Part shown: piece by piece, positions 37,435-44,680 of the stretch | Layout of the letters: each line of letters starts with the position of its first letter | Position numbering within the stretch: the first letter of the stretch is position 1 | Virus record (IMG/VR): IMGVR_UViG_3300048918_000309 | Coordinates: 1 to 52,758 of that record | DNA length: 52,758 nucleotides | Direction: 5' to 3' (one strand) | DNA from: a virus | Position numbers and translations under genes: made by a program | The notes under the pieces: model-generated | What the model saw: the letters and a program-made list of their open reading frames with translations, nothing else | Database searches by the model: none | Told to the model about the DNA's origin: nothing

Positions 37435-38489
37435 CCACCACCCCCGCACAGGCGAGAGAGGCGGAGGCGCGGGAGTGTCTTCGGTCGACACCACACCTTG
37501 AGACCTGCGAACTGGGGCTGGATCTTGGCCCGCGCACCAACCTTTGCTCCTGCGACCACGCCCTCCGCGCCATGCTCGCCTTCGCCGCCCAGCAATCGCA
37601 GCCGGTCGGGGAGGGTGTGCTTGCCGAAGCGTTCGGGCAGGCCCGCGCGCTGATCCAGGAGGCAAAGGGTGCGGAATGGCCAATGGGCGGATTTATCACC
37701 GACCATCTCGACTTCGCAGAACACTGGCTGAACAAGGCAGAGGAGATCGCCCTCTCCGCCACCCAAGCCCCGGTCGGGGAAGGGGCGTTGCGGGAGGCGT
37801 TGGAGGCATCACAGCGCATTCTACGCGCATCCTACATCGGCACGGGGTCGCTCGGCGGCTCATGCATTTGTGGCGTCCAGTGGCTGGGTGACGCGGAAAC
37901 GCACGCCGCCAGTTGTCCGATCGCAGCAAATGCCGCCGCCCTCCAGTCCCCGGCATCCCAGCCGGTGGAGGGCATTCAGCACGTTGCCGATAAAATAGCC
38001 GCTGGGATTGATCGCGCACATTGCGAAGCGGGCGCACGCGGCCTGCCAGCATCCCAGCCGGTGGAGACAGACGAGTACATGTCGGTCTCGCTGTCGAGGG
38101 ACGGCGTGGTCACCTCGCACAACGCCTTCGACGCCGATTTTGACGAGATGGTCGTTGCGACCGAAACGATTGTTCGCGAGCTGCAGCGCAGGCTGAGCGA
38201 TCGGAAGTTCTGCCCGTATTCCCATGGCGCAGAGCTTCGAAAAACCGCGCCAGCATCCCAGCCGAACCGAGAAGCGGTGCTGCGGGAGGATACCGCTTTT
38301 TCAATCAGTAAGCGGCGGCATGAGGAAAAGCGCTGTGTGACGAATGATCGTCTGCGGGAAGCGCTTGAGAGAATAGCGGCGCTGAATAGACGCGAGATTA
38401 GCAGCGCTGGCGTCGCTATGCGCGCAATTCAAATCGCATCCGCCGCCCTCACCCCAGCCGCCGATCTGACCGGTTCGGGAGAGAAGTGA
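37431..38489 (+). CDS. Ead/Ea22-like repetitive accessory protein
   Basis: 352 residues. It has a short Cys-containing start (TNLCSCDHALRAMLAFA), then modules built on a repeated linker: SQPVGEG, APVGEG, PASQPVEG, PASQPVE and PASQPN. Between linkers are helical segments (VLAEAFGQARALIQEA, ALREALEASQRIL, RLREALERIAAL). This beads-on-string layout is typical of lambdoid Ea22-type early proteins, which vary by module loss and gain. Its function is unknown. Confidence 0.6.
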   Translation: MTTTPAQAREAEARECLRSTPHLETCELGLDLGPRTNLCSCDHALRAMLAFAAQQSQPVGEGVLAEAFGQARALIQEAKGAEWPMGGFITDHLDFAEHWLNKAEEIALSATQAPVGEGALREALEASQRILRASYIGTGSLGGSCICGVQWLGDAETHAASCPIAANAAALQSPASQPVEGIQHVADKIAAGIDRAHCEAGARGLPASQPVETDEYMSVSLSRDGVVTSHNAFDADFDEMVVATETIVRELQRRLSDRKFCPYSHGAELRKTAPASQPNREAVLREDTAFSISKRRHEEKRCVTNDRLREALERIAALNRREISSAGVAMRAIQIASAALTPAADLTGSGEK

Positions 38490-38671
38490 TGGGCAAGAAG
38501 CAATGCTCCTTTTGCGACAGCAAGGAAACCGATCGCGTGGTTTCCGACGAGAGCGACTTCTATCCATGCTGTGAAGCGTGTGAGCGGGCATGGGCGCTCG
38601 ATCCTGGCTACCAGCGGAATGAGAAATCGTTCGCCAAGAAACCCACCCCAGCCGCCGATCGGGAGGGTTGA
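38489..38671 (+). CDS. Small zinc-finger protein
   Basis: 60 residues with two CxxC pairs, KQCSFCDSK and YPCCEACERAW, spaced to bind one zinc ion. The tail is Lys/Pro-rich. The ATG overlaps the previous stop. It could be a transcription or host-takeover factor; nothing more can be said. Confidence 0.6.
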   Translation: MGKKQCSFCDSKETDRVVSDESDFYPCCEACERAWALDPGYQRNEKSFAKKPTPAADREG

Positions 38672-38674
38672 GGG

Positions 38675-40030
38675 ATGTCTCAGCTTCCAGCTCTTCAGCG
38701 CTCCGTGTTCGACCTGATCGACGAATATGAGCGCAAGGCCGCCGGAGTCGATCAGGCGATAGTCGCTTTCGAGCGCGCTTTTGACGCTCTCGGCATGGCT
38801 GCCACGGTCCAGGGAACGTTCATCGACAGCATCGGCAGTCGGTCCTTTCTCCACGCATCAACGCTGCAAAAAAACCTCCTCAAGTCCGGCTGGAAGGCGG
38901 TGTTCAATCGCCTGCAGATCGACCGGATTGCCAGCGCCAACGACCGGAAACTGTTCGATCGCGCAATAGCGGATCCGCCTCCACTAACGGTGGAGAACGC
39001 CAAGGCGACGTTCGGCGATTACTTCGTGCGGCCCCGCTTTCACATTCTGCGCGGTCTCGCTGAGGCCTTCACCGACCTCGACCCGGCGTACAAGTCGCAC
39101 TCAAACGTCCGGATCGGCGTGAAGGGCCTGCCAAAGCGGATCATCCTTCGCGGCTGGGGCGAGTACGGCTCCGGCTGGGGTCATGACCGGTTCCGCGACA
39201 TGGCGAATGCACTGGCCACCTATCAGGGCAAGCCGCACCTTGAATGGCCGGAGATTTCAGCGATCAACGCCGAACTTCGAAACGGCGATGCAGTTCTTGA
39301 TGGCAAGGCGGTCACCTGGGACGTCAAGGGTGCCGTTCCAGCCGACCGGATTGGCATCGATCGCGGTATCACTGTCCGGAAGTTCGCCAACGGCAATGCC
39401 CATGTCTTCTTCGAGAAATGGGCGCTGGTCGATATCAACCGCGCGCTCGCAGAGTTCTACGGCGAGGTGTTGCCTGACGCCGAAGAGGAAGGCGTGCGGC
39501 CTAGCGCGAGTACTGCCGTCTCAAAGGACCTGCAATTCTATTGGTCGCCGCCTGCAGTGATCGACGCTGCGTTGGAATTTGCGAGCGTCTGGGATTCTAG
39601 AACCTATAGCGGCACCCGGCCGGCTCTACGCGTGCTGGAGCCCTCGTGCGGCGACGGTCGCATTCTCGATGCGATCGCTCAACGGGGATATCGCGCGCTG
39701 GGCGTTGAATATCATCCGGGCCGGGCGGCCGAAGCCCGCGCGAAGGGGCATTCGGTCCTTACGGCGAACTTTCTCGATCAGCCCGCGACCCCAGACTTTG
39801 ACCGCGTGGTGATGAACCCGCCGTTCTACGGCCGGCATTACCTCAAGCACGTCCGGCACGCCCTCGACTTTCTCAAGCCTGGCGGTGTCCTCGTGTCGAT
39901 CCTGCCGGCGACGGCGCACTACGACCATGGAGAGCTCCAAGGCGAATGGCGCGACCTGCCCGTAGCCAGCTTCGCCGACGCTGGGACAAACGTGCCGACC
40001 GGCATGCTCAGAATGAGGAAGGCGGCATGA
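38675..40030 (+). CDS. Adenine-type DNA methyltransferase with N-terminal DUF4942-like domain
   Basis: 451 residues. Residues 1-280 resemble DUF4942 (helical, KAVFNRLQIDRIASANDRKLFDR; GWGEYGSGWGHDRFRDMANAL; VRKFANGNAHVFFEKW). Residues 285-451 are a class I methyltransferase with the AdoMet loop VLEPSCGDGRIL (320-331) and the catalytic NPPF (381-384) of N6-adenine enzymes. It probably modifies phage DNA and protects it from host restriction, or marks replication. The methyltransferase lies after the DUF4942 part. No restriction partner is nearby. Confidence 0.85.
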   Translation: MSQLPALQRSVFDLIDEYERKAAGVDQAIVAFERAFDALGMAATVQGTFIDSIGSRSFLHASTLQKNLLKSGWKAVFNRLQIDRIASANDRKLFDRAIADPPPLTVENAKATFGDYFVRPRFHILRGLAEAFTDLDPAYKSHSNVRIGVKGLPKRIILRGWGEYGSGWGHDRFRDMANALATYQGKPHLEWPEISAINAELRNGDAVLDGKAVTWDVKGAVPADRIGIDRGITVRKFANGNAHVFFEKWALVDINRALAEFYGEVLPDAEEEGVRPSASTAVSKDLQFYWSPPAVIDAALEFASVWDSRTYSGTRPALRVLEPSCGDGRILDAIAQRGYRALGVEYHPGRAAEARAKGHSVLTANFLDQPATPDFDRVVMNPPFYGRHYLKHVRHALDFLKPGGVLVSILPATAHYDHGELQGEWRDLPVASFADAGTNVPTGMLRMRKAA

Positions 40031-40254
40031 ACTGGCGGGAGCAAGCGCTCAAGTCATTGGACGATGCCCGAGCCGAGATCATCGAGGCGACAGAGCCGAC
40101 GATTATCGTCGTGCTGACGATCGGCTCCGACGACCTTCTCAAGGAGCGCCCCGTGTCGGTTTACGCCAATCAGAATTGGCGGTGGCTGCAGCGCATGATG
40201 GCGTTCGCTGCATGGCGCTTTTCCCTCAAAGAAGACGAGGACACCCCAGCATGA
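40027..40254 (+). CDS. Small protein, unknown function
   Basis: 75 residues, overlapping the methyltransferase stop by four bases. One hydrophobic strand (TIIVVLTIGSDDLL) is followed by an aromatic helix (NQNWRWLQRMMAFAAWRFSL) and an acidic tail. No family recognised. Confidence 0.55.
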   Translation: MNWREQALKSLDDARAEIIEATEPTIIVVLTIGSDDLLKERPVSVYANQNWRWLQRMMAFAAWRFSLKEDEDTPA

Positions 40255-40925
40255 AAACCCCCACACCGGAAATCGCGGGGGCGGGTGCGGCTGAAACCGT
40301 GCGCGACGCCCTTCTCGACAGTCAGTATCTTGCAGGCGTGACGGCGGGCTGGAACGCGGCGCAAGCCGATGATCCGAACGCCGCCCTCGCCTCTCTCCAG
40401 AAGTCGAGAGCGGGGCACCTGGCAGGATACAAAGAAGCCCGGGCCATCCTCGCCGCGCTCAACGCTCGGGCGGGGGAGGCAATGGTTCGGGTCGATCGCA
40501 ACCAATACCCCGAGATCATCCAGGCGGCGCGATGGTCCGACGAGGATAGCGGCACGAACCATTTCGAGCCCGGCATTGGCTTCGTCGTGGACGATCCGGA
40601 TGGCCTGCTGGTGCCGACGCGCTGGGTCGACTATCTGCCTGTGATCGAGGAAGCGTTGCGAGGTCTCGATCATGAGCGGCCGCATCCTGAGGATGTCGAC
40701 ACGCTCGAATATCTGGCGCGAGACGGCAAGGAGCCCAGCCTCACCTACTCTGCGGCCTATTGCTTCGTCTGCGGCGAGCAGACCCCGATGATGGCCATGG
40801 CAACGAGTTCGGAAGGGCTCTGGATAGCTAGCCGGTTCCTCAATGAATATTTCGAAGGCTGGTTGTTCGATCCCGCATCCGGATACTCGCTCCCCGCCCA
40901 ACCATCCGCGCTGGGAGAAGGGTGA
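40251..40925 (+). CDS. Hypothetical accessory protein
   Basis: 224 residues. It begins with a helical Ala-rich region (VRDALLDSQYLAGVTAGWNAAQ) and has a CxxC in YCFVCGEQTP and a conserved-looking aromatic stretch (LNEYFEGWLFDPASGY). Related to the Ea22-like accessory genes by position and composition. Function unknown. Confidence 0.55.
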   Translation: MKTPTPEIAGAGAAETVRDALLDSQYLAGVTAGWNAAQADDPNAALASLQKSRAGHLAGYKEARAILAALNARAGEAMVRVDRNQYPEIIQAARWSDEDSGTNHFEPGIGFVVDDPDGLLVPTRWVDYLPVIEEALRGLDHERPHPEDVDTLEYLARDGKEPSLTYSAAYCFVCGEQTPMMAMATSSEGLWIASRFLNEYFEGWLFDPASGYSLPAQPSALGEG

Positions 40926-41065
40926 TGGGGGAGGATCTAGAGAGGGTACACCCGCCCAAGATCGGCGGAACCCTCCCGCATGATGCATACATCCATGCAC
41001 TCCACAGCATCGCGAAATCGCTCAAGCGCATCGCGGACAGCCTCGAGAAAGGCGCGCGCCAATGA
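40925..41065 (+). CDS. Small helical protein
   Basis: 46 residues, ATG overlapping the previous stop (TGATG) and stop overlapping the next ATG (AATGA). One amphipathic helix: DAYIHALHSIAKSLKRIADS. The tight overlaps on both sides and the helix pattern support a real gene although it is very short. Confidence 0.5.
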   Translation: MGEDLERVHPPKIGGTLPHDAYIHALHSIAKSLKRIADSLEKGARQ

Positions 41066-41868
41066 TCCCCCCAGACGAAATCGCGCGGCTCGTGGAGCGG
41101 CTGCGGGCACATTCTTCGTGGCTTCGCGACAACTGCGAATGTGAAGCCGGCGACGCTTGCGATGATTGCCGCAATGCGACTCTCCTCACCGAGGCGCAGC
41201 TCGCCCTCGAAGCCCTATCTCCGCCGGCACCGGCAGAGGGGTTCGTGCATCATAAGCAGTTTGCAACTGACATGGCGTCAGAAACGAATGATTTCGTGGT
41301 GGTGCCCCTTGAGCCGAGCCCAGATCAGTGGGGCGGTTTAGCGCGTCAAATCATGATGTGGCTCGATTGCGGTGCGCCTTACACCCCGCGCAGCCTACTC
41401 GATCATCTTGGGCGCTGCAGCGAGCAAATCCCGGATTGGCTCAGAGATGAGTACGAGATGAAAGCTCTCGATCATTCGATGTCCAAGGGTACACGTTGCG
41501 TTCTCATCTACCGCGCCATGATCGCCGCCCGTCCTCAACCCCAGGCGGCGGAGACGGTGGAGCATGAGCTGGATTGTCTCCGCCGCCAACATGAGCAGCG
41601 GGCCTATCCATGCTCACCACATTGCTCCGGGTATCTTCGCGAACTGCACCTTCGCGCCAAAATGGACACCCACCAGCGCGACGCGGTTGATCGGATGCGG
41701 GAGGCGCTGGAGCCTTTTGCTGCCTTGGCGGAATTCTACGACGAATGCGAACAGCATCCGAACGGCTGTCCGGATAACGCGAACATCGGGGAGGCGGTTG
41801 ACGTAACCGTTGGCGATCTCCGTCGCGCCCGCGCTGCCCTTTCCACCCTGGCCGAGGGGGAGGGGTGA
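41062..41868 (+). CDS. Ea22-like accessory protein with cysteine cluster
   Basis: 268 residues. The N-terminus MIPPDEIARLVERLRAHSSWLRDN is the usual start of Ea22-type proteins, followed by CECEAGDACDDC. A second Cys group lies near residue 190 (YPCSPHCSGYL). A C-terminal helix (DAVDRMREALEPFAALAEFYDEC) is repeated in related proteins. Modular, variable, function unknown. It overlaps the cytosine methyltransferase start by one base. Confidence 0.58.
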   Translation: MIPPDEIARLVERLRAHSSWLRDNCECEAGDACDDCRNATLLTEAQLALEALSPPAPAEGFVHHKQFATDMASETNDFVVVPLEPSPDQWGGLARQIMMWLDCGAPYTPRSLLDHLGRCSEQIPDWLRDEYEMKALDHSMSKGTRCVLIYRAMIAARPQPQAAETVEHELDCLRRQHEQRAYPCSPHCSGYLRELHLRAKMDTHQRDAVDRMREALEPFAALAEFYDECEQHPNGCPDNANIGEAVDVTVGDLRRARAALSTLAEGEG

Positions 41869-42953
41869 TGGCGCTCGCTTATTACAACGAGATAGATCCC
41901 TTCGCCGCGGCAGTGCTGCGCGAATTGATCAAGGCCGGCGAAATCGCGCCGGGCGTCGTGGACGAAAGGGACATCCGGGATGTCGCGCCAAATGAGCTTT
42001 CTCGATTTACTCAGTGCCACTTCTTCGCAGGTGGAGGTGTCTGGTCCTACGCATTGCGCCGGGCTGGCTGGCGTGACGAATGGCCGATCTGGACCGGATC
42101 CTGCCCATGCCAGCCTTTCAGCGCGGCGGGCAAAGGACTTGGGTTTGATGATGAGCGGCACCTCTGGCCCGCTTGGGACTGGCTCATTGATCAGTGCCGA
42201 CCTGAGTGCATCACTGGCGAGCAAGTTGCAGACAAAGGTGCAGATGCTTGGCTCGACCTTGTACAAGCTGACCTGGAAGCCATGGACTACGCCTTCGGGT
42301 GTGTGCCGCTTGCGTCTGCGGGCTTCGGTGCGCCGAACCCTCGGCATCGCACTTTCTGGCTGGCCGACTCCGCTGGCCGCCGACGCAAGGGGATCAGCCG
42401 GCGTTGGAAAGATGGAATTGCCCAATGTCGCGATGCTCACTGGCTGGGCGACGCCGTGCGCTATGGAGCCGGATCAGGCTGCGGAAACGGTGATCGCGCG
42501 GAAGGCGCGCCTGTCGGAGTCGTCCGGGGTTTTCCGAGGGCCGGCGCTCCCGCTGGGCACCCAAGCGCAATTAGCGGGTTGGCCGACACCCTGCGCTCGG
42601 GACTGGAGATCAGACCGAGGCAAGCAGTCGGACGAGGAACTGTACGGGACGAAGGGGAAGCCCCCACCTCGCGTGGCCTACGAGGCAGCCTGGCCGAACG
42701 ACCGGCAGGCGGTGGTTTACGCGATCCGGGGCCGACTAACGGCTTCTGGCGAGATGCTGACTGGCTCCTTTGCCGAGACCCCCGAGGCCCACGCTGGCGG
42801 CCCGTTGACAGCGGCGCATTCCCTCTGGCTCCAGGGGCTCCCGAGCGCGTGGGAACGGTGCGCCTCTCTGGCAATGCAATCAATGCCGAAGTCGCAACGG
42901 CGTTCATTGAAGCGGTGATGGATCACCTCACAGCCGAAAGCCTCGCAGCATGA
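41868..42953 (+). CDS. DNA (cytosine-5) methyltransferase
   Basis: 361 residues from the ATG at 41868. C5-methyltransferase motifs: FFAGGGVWSYAL (motif I, about 52-63), CPCQPFSAAG with catalytic Cys81 (motif IV), CITGEQVADK (motif VI, in place of ENV), APNPRHRTFWLAD (motif VIII) and a C-terminal LSGNAINAEVATAFIEAV (motif X). The variable region between VIII and X is Arg/Gly-rich. It probably protects phage DNA from restriction; the target sequence cannot be told from the sequence. Most of the gene is overlapped by a second long frame (41980-42918). Confidence 0.88.
   Translation: MALAYYNEIDPFAAAVLRELIKAGEIAPGVVDERDIRDVAPNELSRFTQCHFFAGGGVWSYALRRAGWRDEWPIWTGSCPCQPFSAAGKGLGFDDERHLWPAWDWLIDQCRPECITGEQVADKGADAWLDLVQADLEAMDYAFGCVPLASAGFGAPNPRHRTFWLADSAGRRRKGISRRWKDGIAQCRDAHWLGDAVRYGAGSGCGNGDRAEGAPVGVVRGFPRAGAPAGHPSAISGLADTLRSGLEIRPRQAVGRGTVRDEGEAPTSRGLRGSLAERPAGGGLRDPGPTNGFWRDADWLLCRDPRGPRWRPVDSGAFPLAPGAPERVGTVRLSGNAINAEVATAFIEAVMDHLTAESLAA
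41980..42918 (+). CDS. Out-of-frame ORF nested in the cytosine methyltransferase gene (GWPTP-repeat family)
   Basis: 312 codons, fully inside the methyltransferase gene in another frame. The product has the repeats SGWPTPLAADARG, TGWATPCAMEPD and AGWPTPCARDWRS, and the segments MSFLDLL, HASLSARRAKDLGL and GSTLYKLTWKPWTTPSG. I recall highly similar hypothetical proteins from many phages and prophages, so the frame is conserved in sequence. That could be a passive result of conserved methyltransferase DNA (LADA codons read as GWPTP) or a true overlapping gene. No strong ribosome site precedes the ATG at 41980. Confidence 0.35.
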   Translation: MSRQMSFLDLLSATSSQVEVSGPTHCAGLAGVTNGRSGPDPAHASLSARRAKDLGLMMSGTSGPLGTGSLISADLSASLASKLQTKVQMLGSTLYKLTWKPWTTPSGVCRLRLRASVRRTLGIALSGWPTPLAADARGSAGVGKMELPNVAMLTGWATPCAMEPDQAAETVIARKARLSESSGVFRGPALPLGTQAQLAGWPTPCARDWRSDRGKQSDEELYGTKGKPPPRVAYEAAWPNDRQAVVYAIRGRLTASGEMLTGSFAETPEAHAGGPLTAAHSLWLQGLPSAWERCASLAMQSMPKSQRRSLKR

Positions 42954-43339
42954 CAATGCCCAACCCCATGGACGCTGAGGAGGGGGCTGTGTCGCCCAAG
43001 TTCGATGGCGCGTCTCTCGGCACTCGGATCAAGCTGTTGCGCGAACTGCGCGGCATGTCGCTCAAGGCGGTCGGCGAGGCGGCTGGGCTGACCAAATCCC
43101 ATGTCTGGGAGCTTGAGCAGGGCCGTGCGACGAATCCCACGGTCAACGCCGTATGGGGCCTGTCAGCCGCTCTGTGCGTCAGCCCAGCCATGCTGCTCGG
43201 GTTGGACGACAAGACGCCGCCGATCGATCCCGTCGCCATGCGCATCGCGGGTATTGTCGATCGCGAGATCAAGCGCGCCGTAGCGACACACGTTGCGCAA
43301 TGGGTCCAACTTGCCCCGGAGACCACCAATGGATGCTGA
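42950..43339 (+). CDS. XRE-family HTH regulator
   Basis: 129 residues. A classical HTH_XRE domain: LGTRIKLLRELRGMSLKAVGEAAGLTKSHVWELEQGRATNPTVNAVWGLSAALCVSPAMLLG (about residues 23-85). The ATG overlaps the methyltransferase stop. Possibly regulates the methyltransferase, as controller proteins do, or the accessory operon. Confidence 0.8.
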   Translation: MTMPNPMDAEEGAVSPKFDGASLGTRIKLLRELRGMSLKAVGEAAGLTKSHVWELEQGRATNPTVNAVWGLSAALCVSPAMLLGLDDKTPPIDPVAMRIAGIVDREIKRAVATHVAQWVQLAPETTNGC

Positions 43340-43724
43340 AGAACTGGCGCGGATCGCGAAGGGGCTGAGCGACGCGAGCAAGGCTGTGGCAGGTGCTTGG
43401 TTTGGGCTGATGAGGCCCGGCAAGAGCGAGGTGACTTTTCAGCTTAGGGAGGCGCGCCCCAGCGACGAGGCTCAGGCAGGTCTTAACGATCTGGTCGAGC
43501 ATGGCATTATCAGCGTCGAGCCGTTCAATCGATATGGCGGCCTTGTTTATCGTCCGCTGGTAGACTGCCATTGCTTCTTTGTTTGGCTCGGCAAGAACCG
43601 CGCTAATCCTGCTGCCAAGATACGGATGACCGTGCCGCTTGCCTCAGAGAAAGAGGCCCGAGCGCACCAGAAAGCTGCGCTCACCGTCCGCAACCACATC
43701 CTCTCGGAGACCGATCATGGATGA
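43329..43724 (+). CDS. Hypothetical protein
   Basis: 131 residues, overlapping the HTH gene by 11 bases. Likely HTH-like or mixed fold: AEELARIAKGLSDASKAVAGAWFGL, LNDLVEHGIISVEPFN, YRPLVDCHCFFVWLGKN. The gene sits between the XRE regulator and several small genes. No family recognised. Confidence 0.55.
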   Translation: MDAEELARIAKGLSDASKAVAGAWFGLMRPGKSEVTFQLREARPSDEAQAGLNDLVEHGIISVEPFNRYGGLVYRPLVDCHCFFVWLGKNRANPAAKIRMTVPLASEKEARAHQKAALTVRNHILSETDHG

Positions 43725-44028
43725 CACTGACGCAGCCGAACTGGAACAACTGCGGTTGGCGCGCTTGGCCACGTTGATGGGCGACATCAGTGAGGATTGC
43801 TGGTGCGCGGGCTGGCTCGGCGGAAATGAGTTCTCCCTCTACCACATGGCCTTCAACGGGATGTCGCGCCGCTATGGCATGGGCGAAGTGCGAGAGCAGG
43901 ATACAGCCGAGCTGCGCCGCCTCGCTGAAGCGACAGGAACATGGTTCCGATACGGCGACAACGGCATTGAAGCCGTCCCCCTCGCTGAGTTCGCAGCGCT
44001 CGCCAACAAGGACCACCACCATGCCTGA
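43717..44028 (+). CDS. Small acidic hypothetical protein
   Basis: 103 residues from the ATG at 43717 (overlap with the preceding stop). Pattern LATLMGDISEDCWCAGWLGGNEFSLY and a long acidic helix. Similar short proteins with an ISEDCWCAGW-like segment occur in other phage accessory regions. Function unknown. Confidence 0.58.
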   Translation: MDDTDAAELEQLRLARLATLMGDISEDCWCAGWLGGNEFSLYHMAFNGMSRRYGMGEVREQDTAELRRLAEATGTWFRYGDNGIEAVPLAEFAALANKDHHHA

Positions 44029-44209
44029 TGGAACGGTGCCCGTGGTGCAGGGGGCGGGAACTGACCAACCTTCCAGCTTCCTGTACAGCGATCGAGAAGC
44101 CGCTGCGGATGAAGACGAAGCCGAAATCTGGGACCGTTTTGTCGCCGCGAGGGCCGCCATCCGCGCCCTGTCCTCTGGCGTGGGGGAGGGGGTGAAAGAT
44201 GTCTGCTAA
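44021..44209 (+). CDS. Small acidic protein
   Basis: 62 residues, very acidic (DREAAADEDEAEIWDRF), overlapping both neighbours. Its acidic character could suit a DNA mimic or an adaptor, but there is no direct evidence for either. Confidence 0.5.
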   Translation: MPDGTVPVVQGAGTDQPSSFLYSDREAAADEDEAEIWDRFVAARAAIRALSSGVGEGVKDVC

Positions 44210-44453
44210 ATCGCATCGGCTGATTCGGCTGAAAGAGGTGCTCCAGCTGGTGCCGCTATCGCGCTCGACGATCTACGCGCGCATGCACGCCGGCACCTTT
44301 CCGCAGTCGCGCGACCTGGGCGGCGGCGTGGTCGCGTGGTACGAGTCGCAGGTGCTCGAATGGATCGAGGCGCTGCCCGGCGCGGGGTCGGAAAATAATT
44401 TGGGGGTAGGCGAGGGGGTAGCGGACGAAGAGGCTATCCCGAAAGCGGCGTAA
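44199..44453 (+). CDS. AlpA-like excisionase / transcription activator
   Basis: 84 residues. MerR-type winged HTH of the AlpA family: RLIRLKEVLQLVPLSRSTIYARMHAGTFPQSRDLGGGVVAWYESQVLEWIEAL. AlpA proteins activate or assist P4-type integrases in excision. The gene ends 228 bases before the integrase pair, and the last codons carry two GGGGGTAG repeats also found near the integrase operon. Confidence 0.83.
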   Translation: MSAKSHRLIRLKEVLQLVPLSRSTIYARMHAGTFPQSRDLGGGVVAWYESQVLEWIEALPGAGSENNLGVGEGVADEEAIPKAA

Positions 44454-44663
44454 ATCCGCCGTTTTCGGCATCTGTTTCAATGGAAGCCCTGTCCACCATA
44501 TGTTCTTCCGGAACCTTCCGGGAACGTCCGATATCGTCTAAGCATCCCTCAGTAGCGCTGCGGTCCAGCAGTCCGGCACTGTCCGGCATTGTTCGGCCCA
44601 AGCGCCCGCAGTTCGGGGGTAGGCGTGGGGCTATCGTTGCAGGCTCTCTCGCCCGCTACCCCC
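44402..44663. repeat. GGGGGTAG repeats flanking the integrase leader
   Basis: GGGGGTAG occurs at 44402-44409, 44414-44421 and 44615-44622, and inverted (CTACCCCC) at 44656-44663. The 227-base gap 44454-44680 also holds GTCCGGCACT GTCCGGCATT (44571-44590) followed by GTTCGGCC. Such repeated short motifs beside integrase and AlpA genes are typical of arm-type binding sites. An attP core could not be identified. Confidence 0.5.
44511..44525. promoter_or_regulatory. LexA-type SOS box before the integrase operon
   Basis: GAAC-CTTCCGG-GAAC in the gap between AlpA and the integrase operon, 155 bases before the first start codon (GTG 44681). An overlapping inverted pair GTTC-TTCCG-GAAC (44502-44514) lies just ahead. 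It fits LexA control of integration or excision genes. Confidence 0.55.
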
Positions 44664-44680
44664 AATGAGGAGTTGGTAAG

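Noticed and set aside
42950-43339. Restriction-modification controller with a missing endonuclease
   Set aside because: An XRE gene does follow the C5 methyltransferase, but no neighbouring gene looks like a restriction enzyme; the pairing may be chance.
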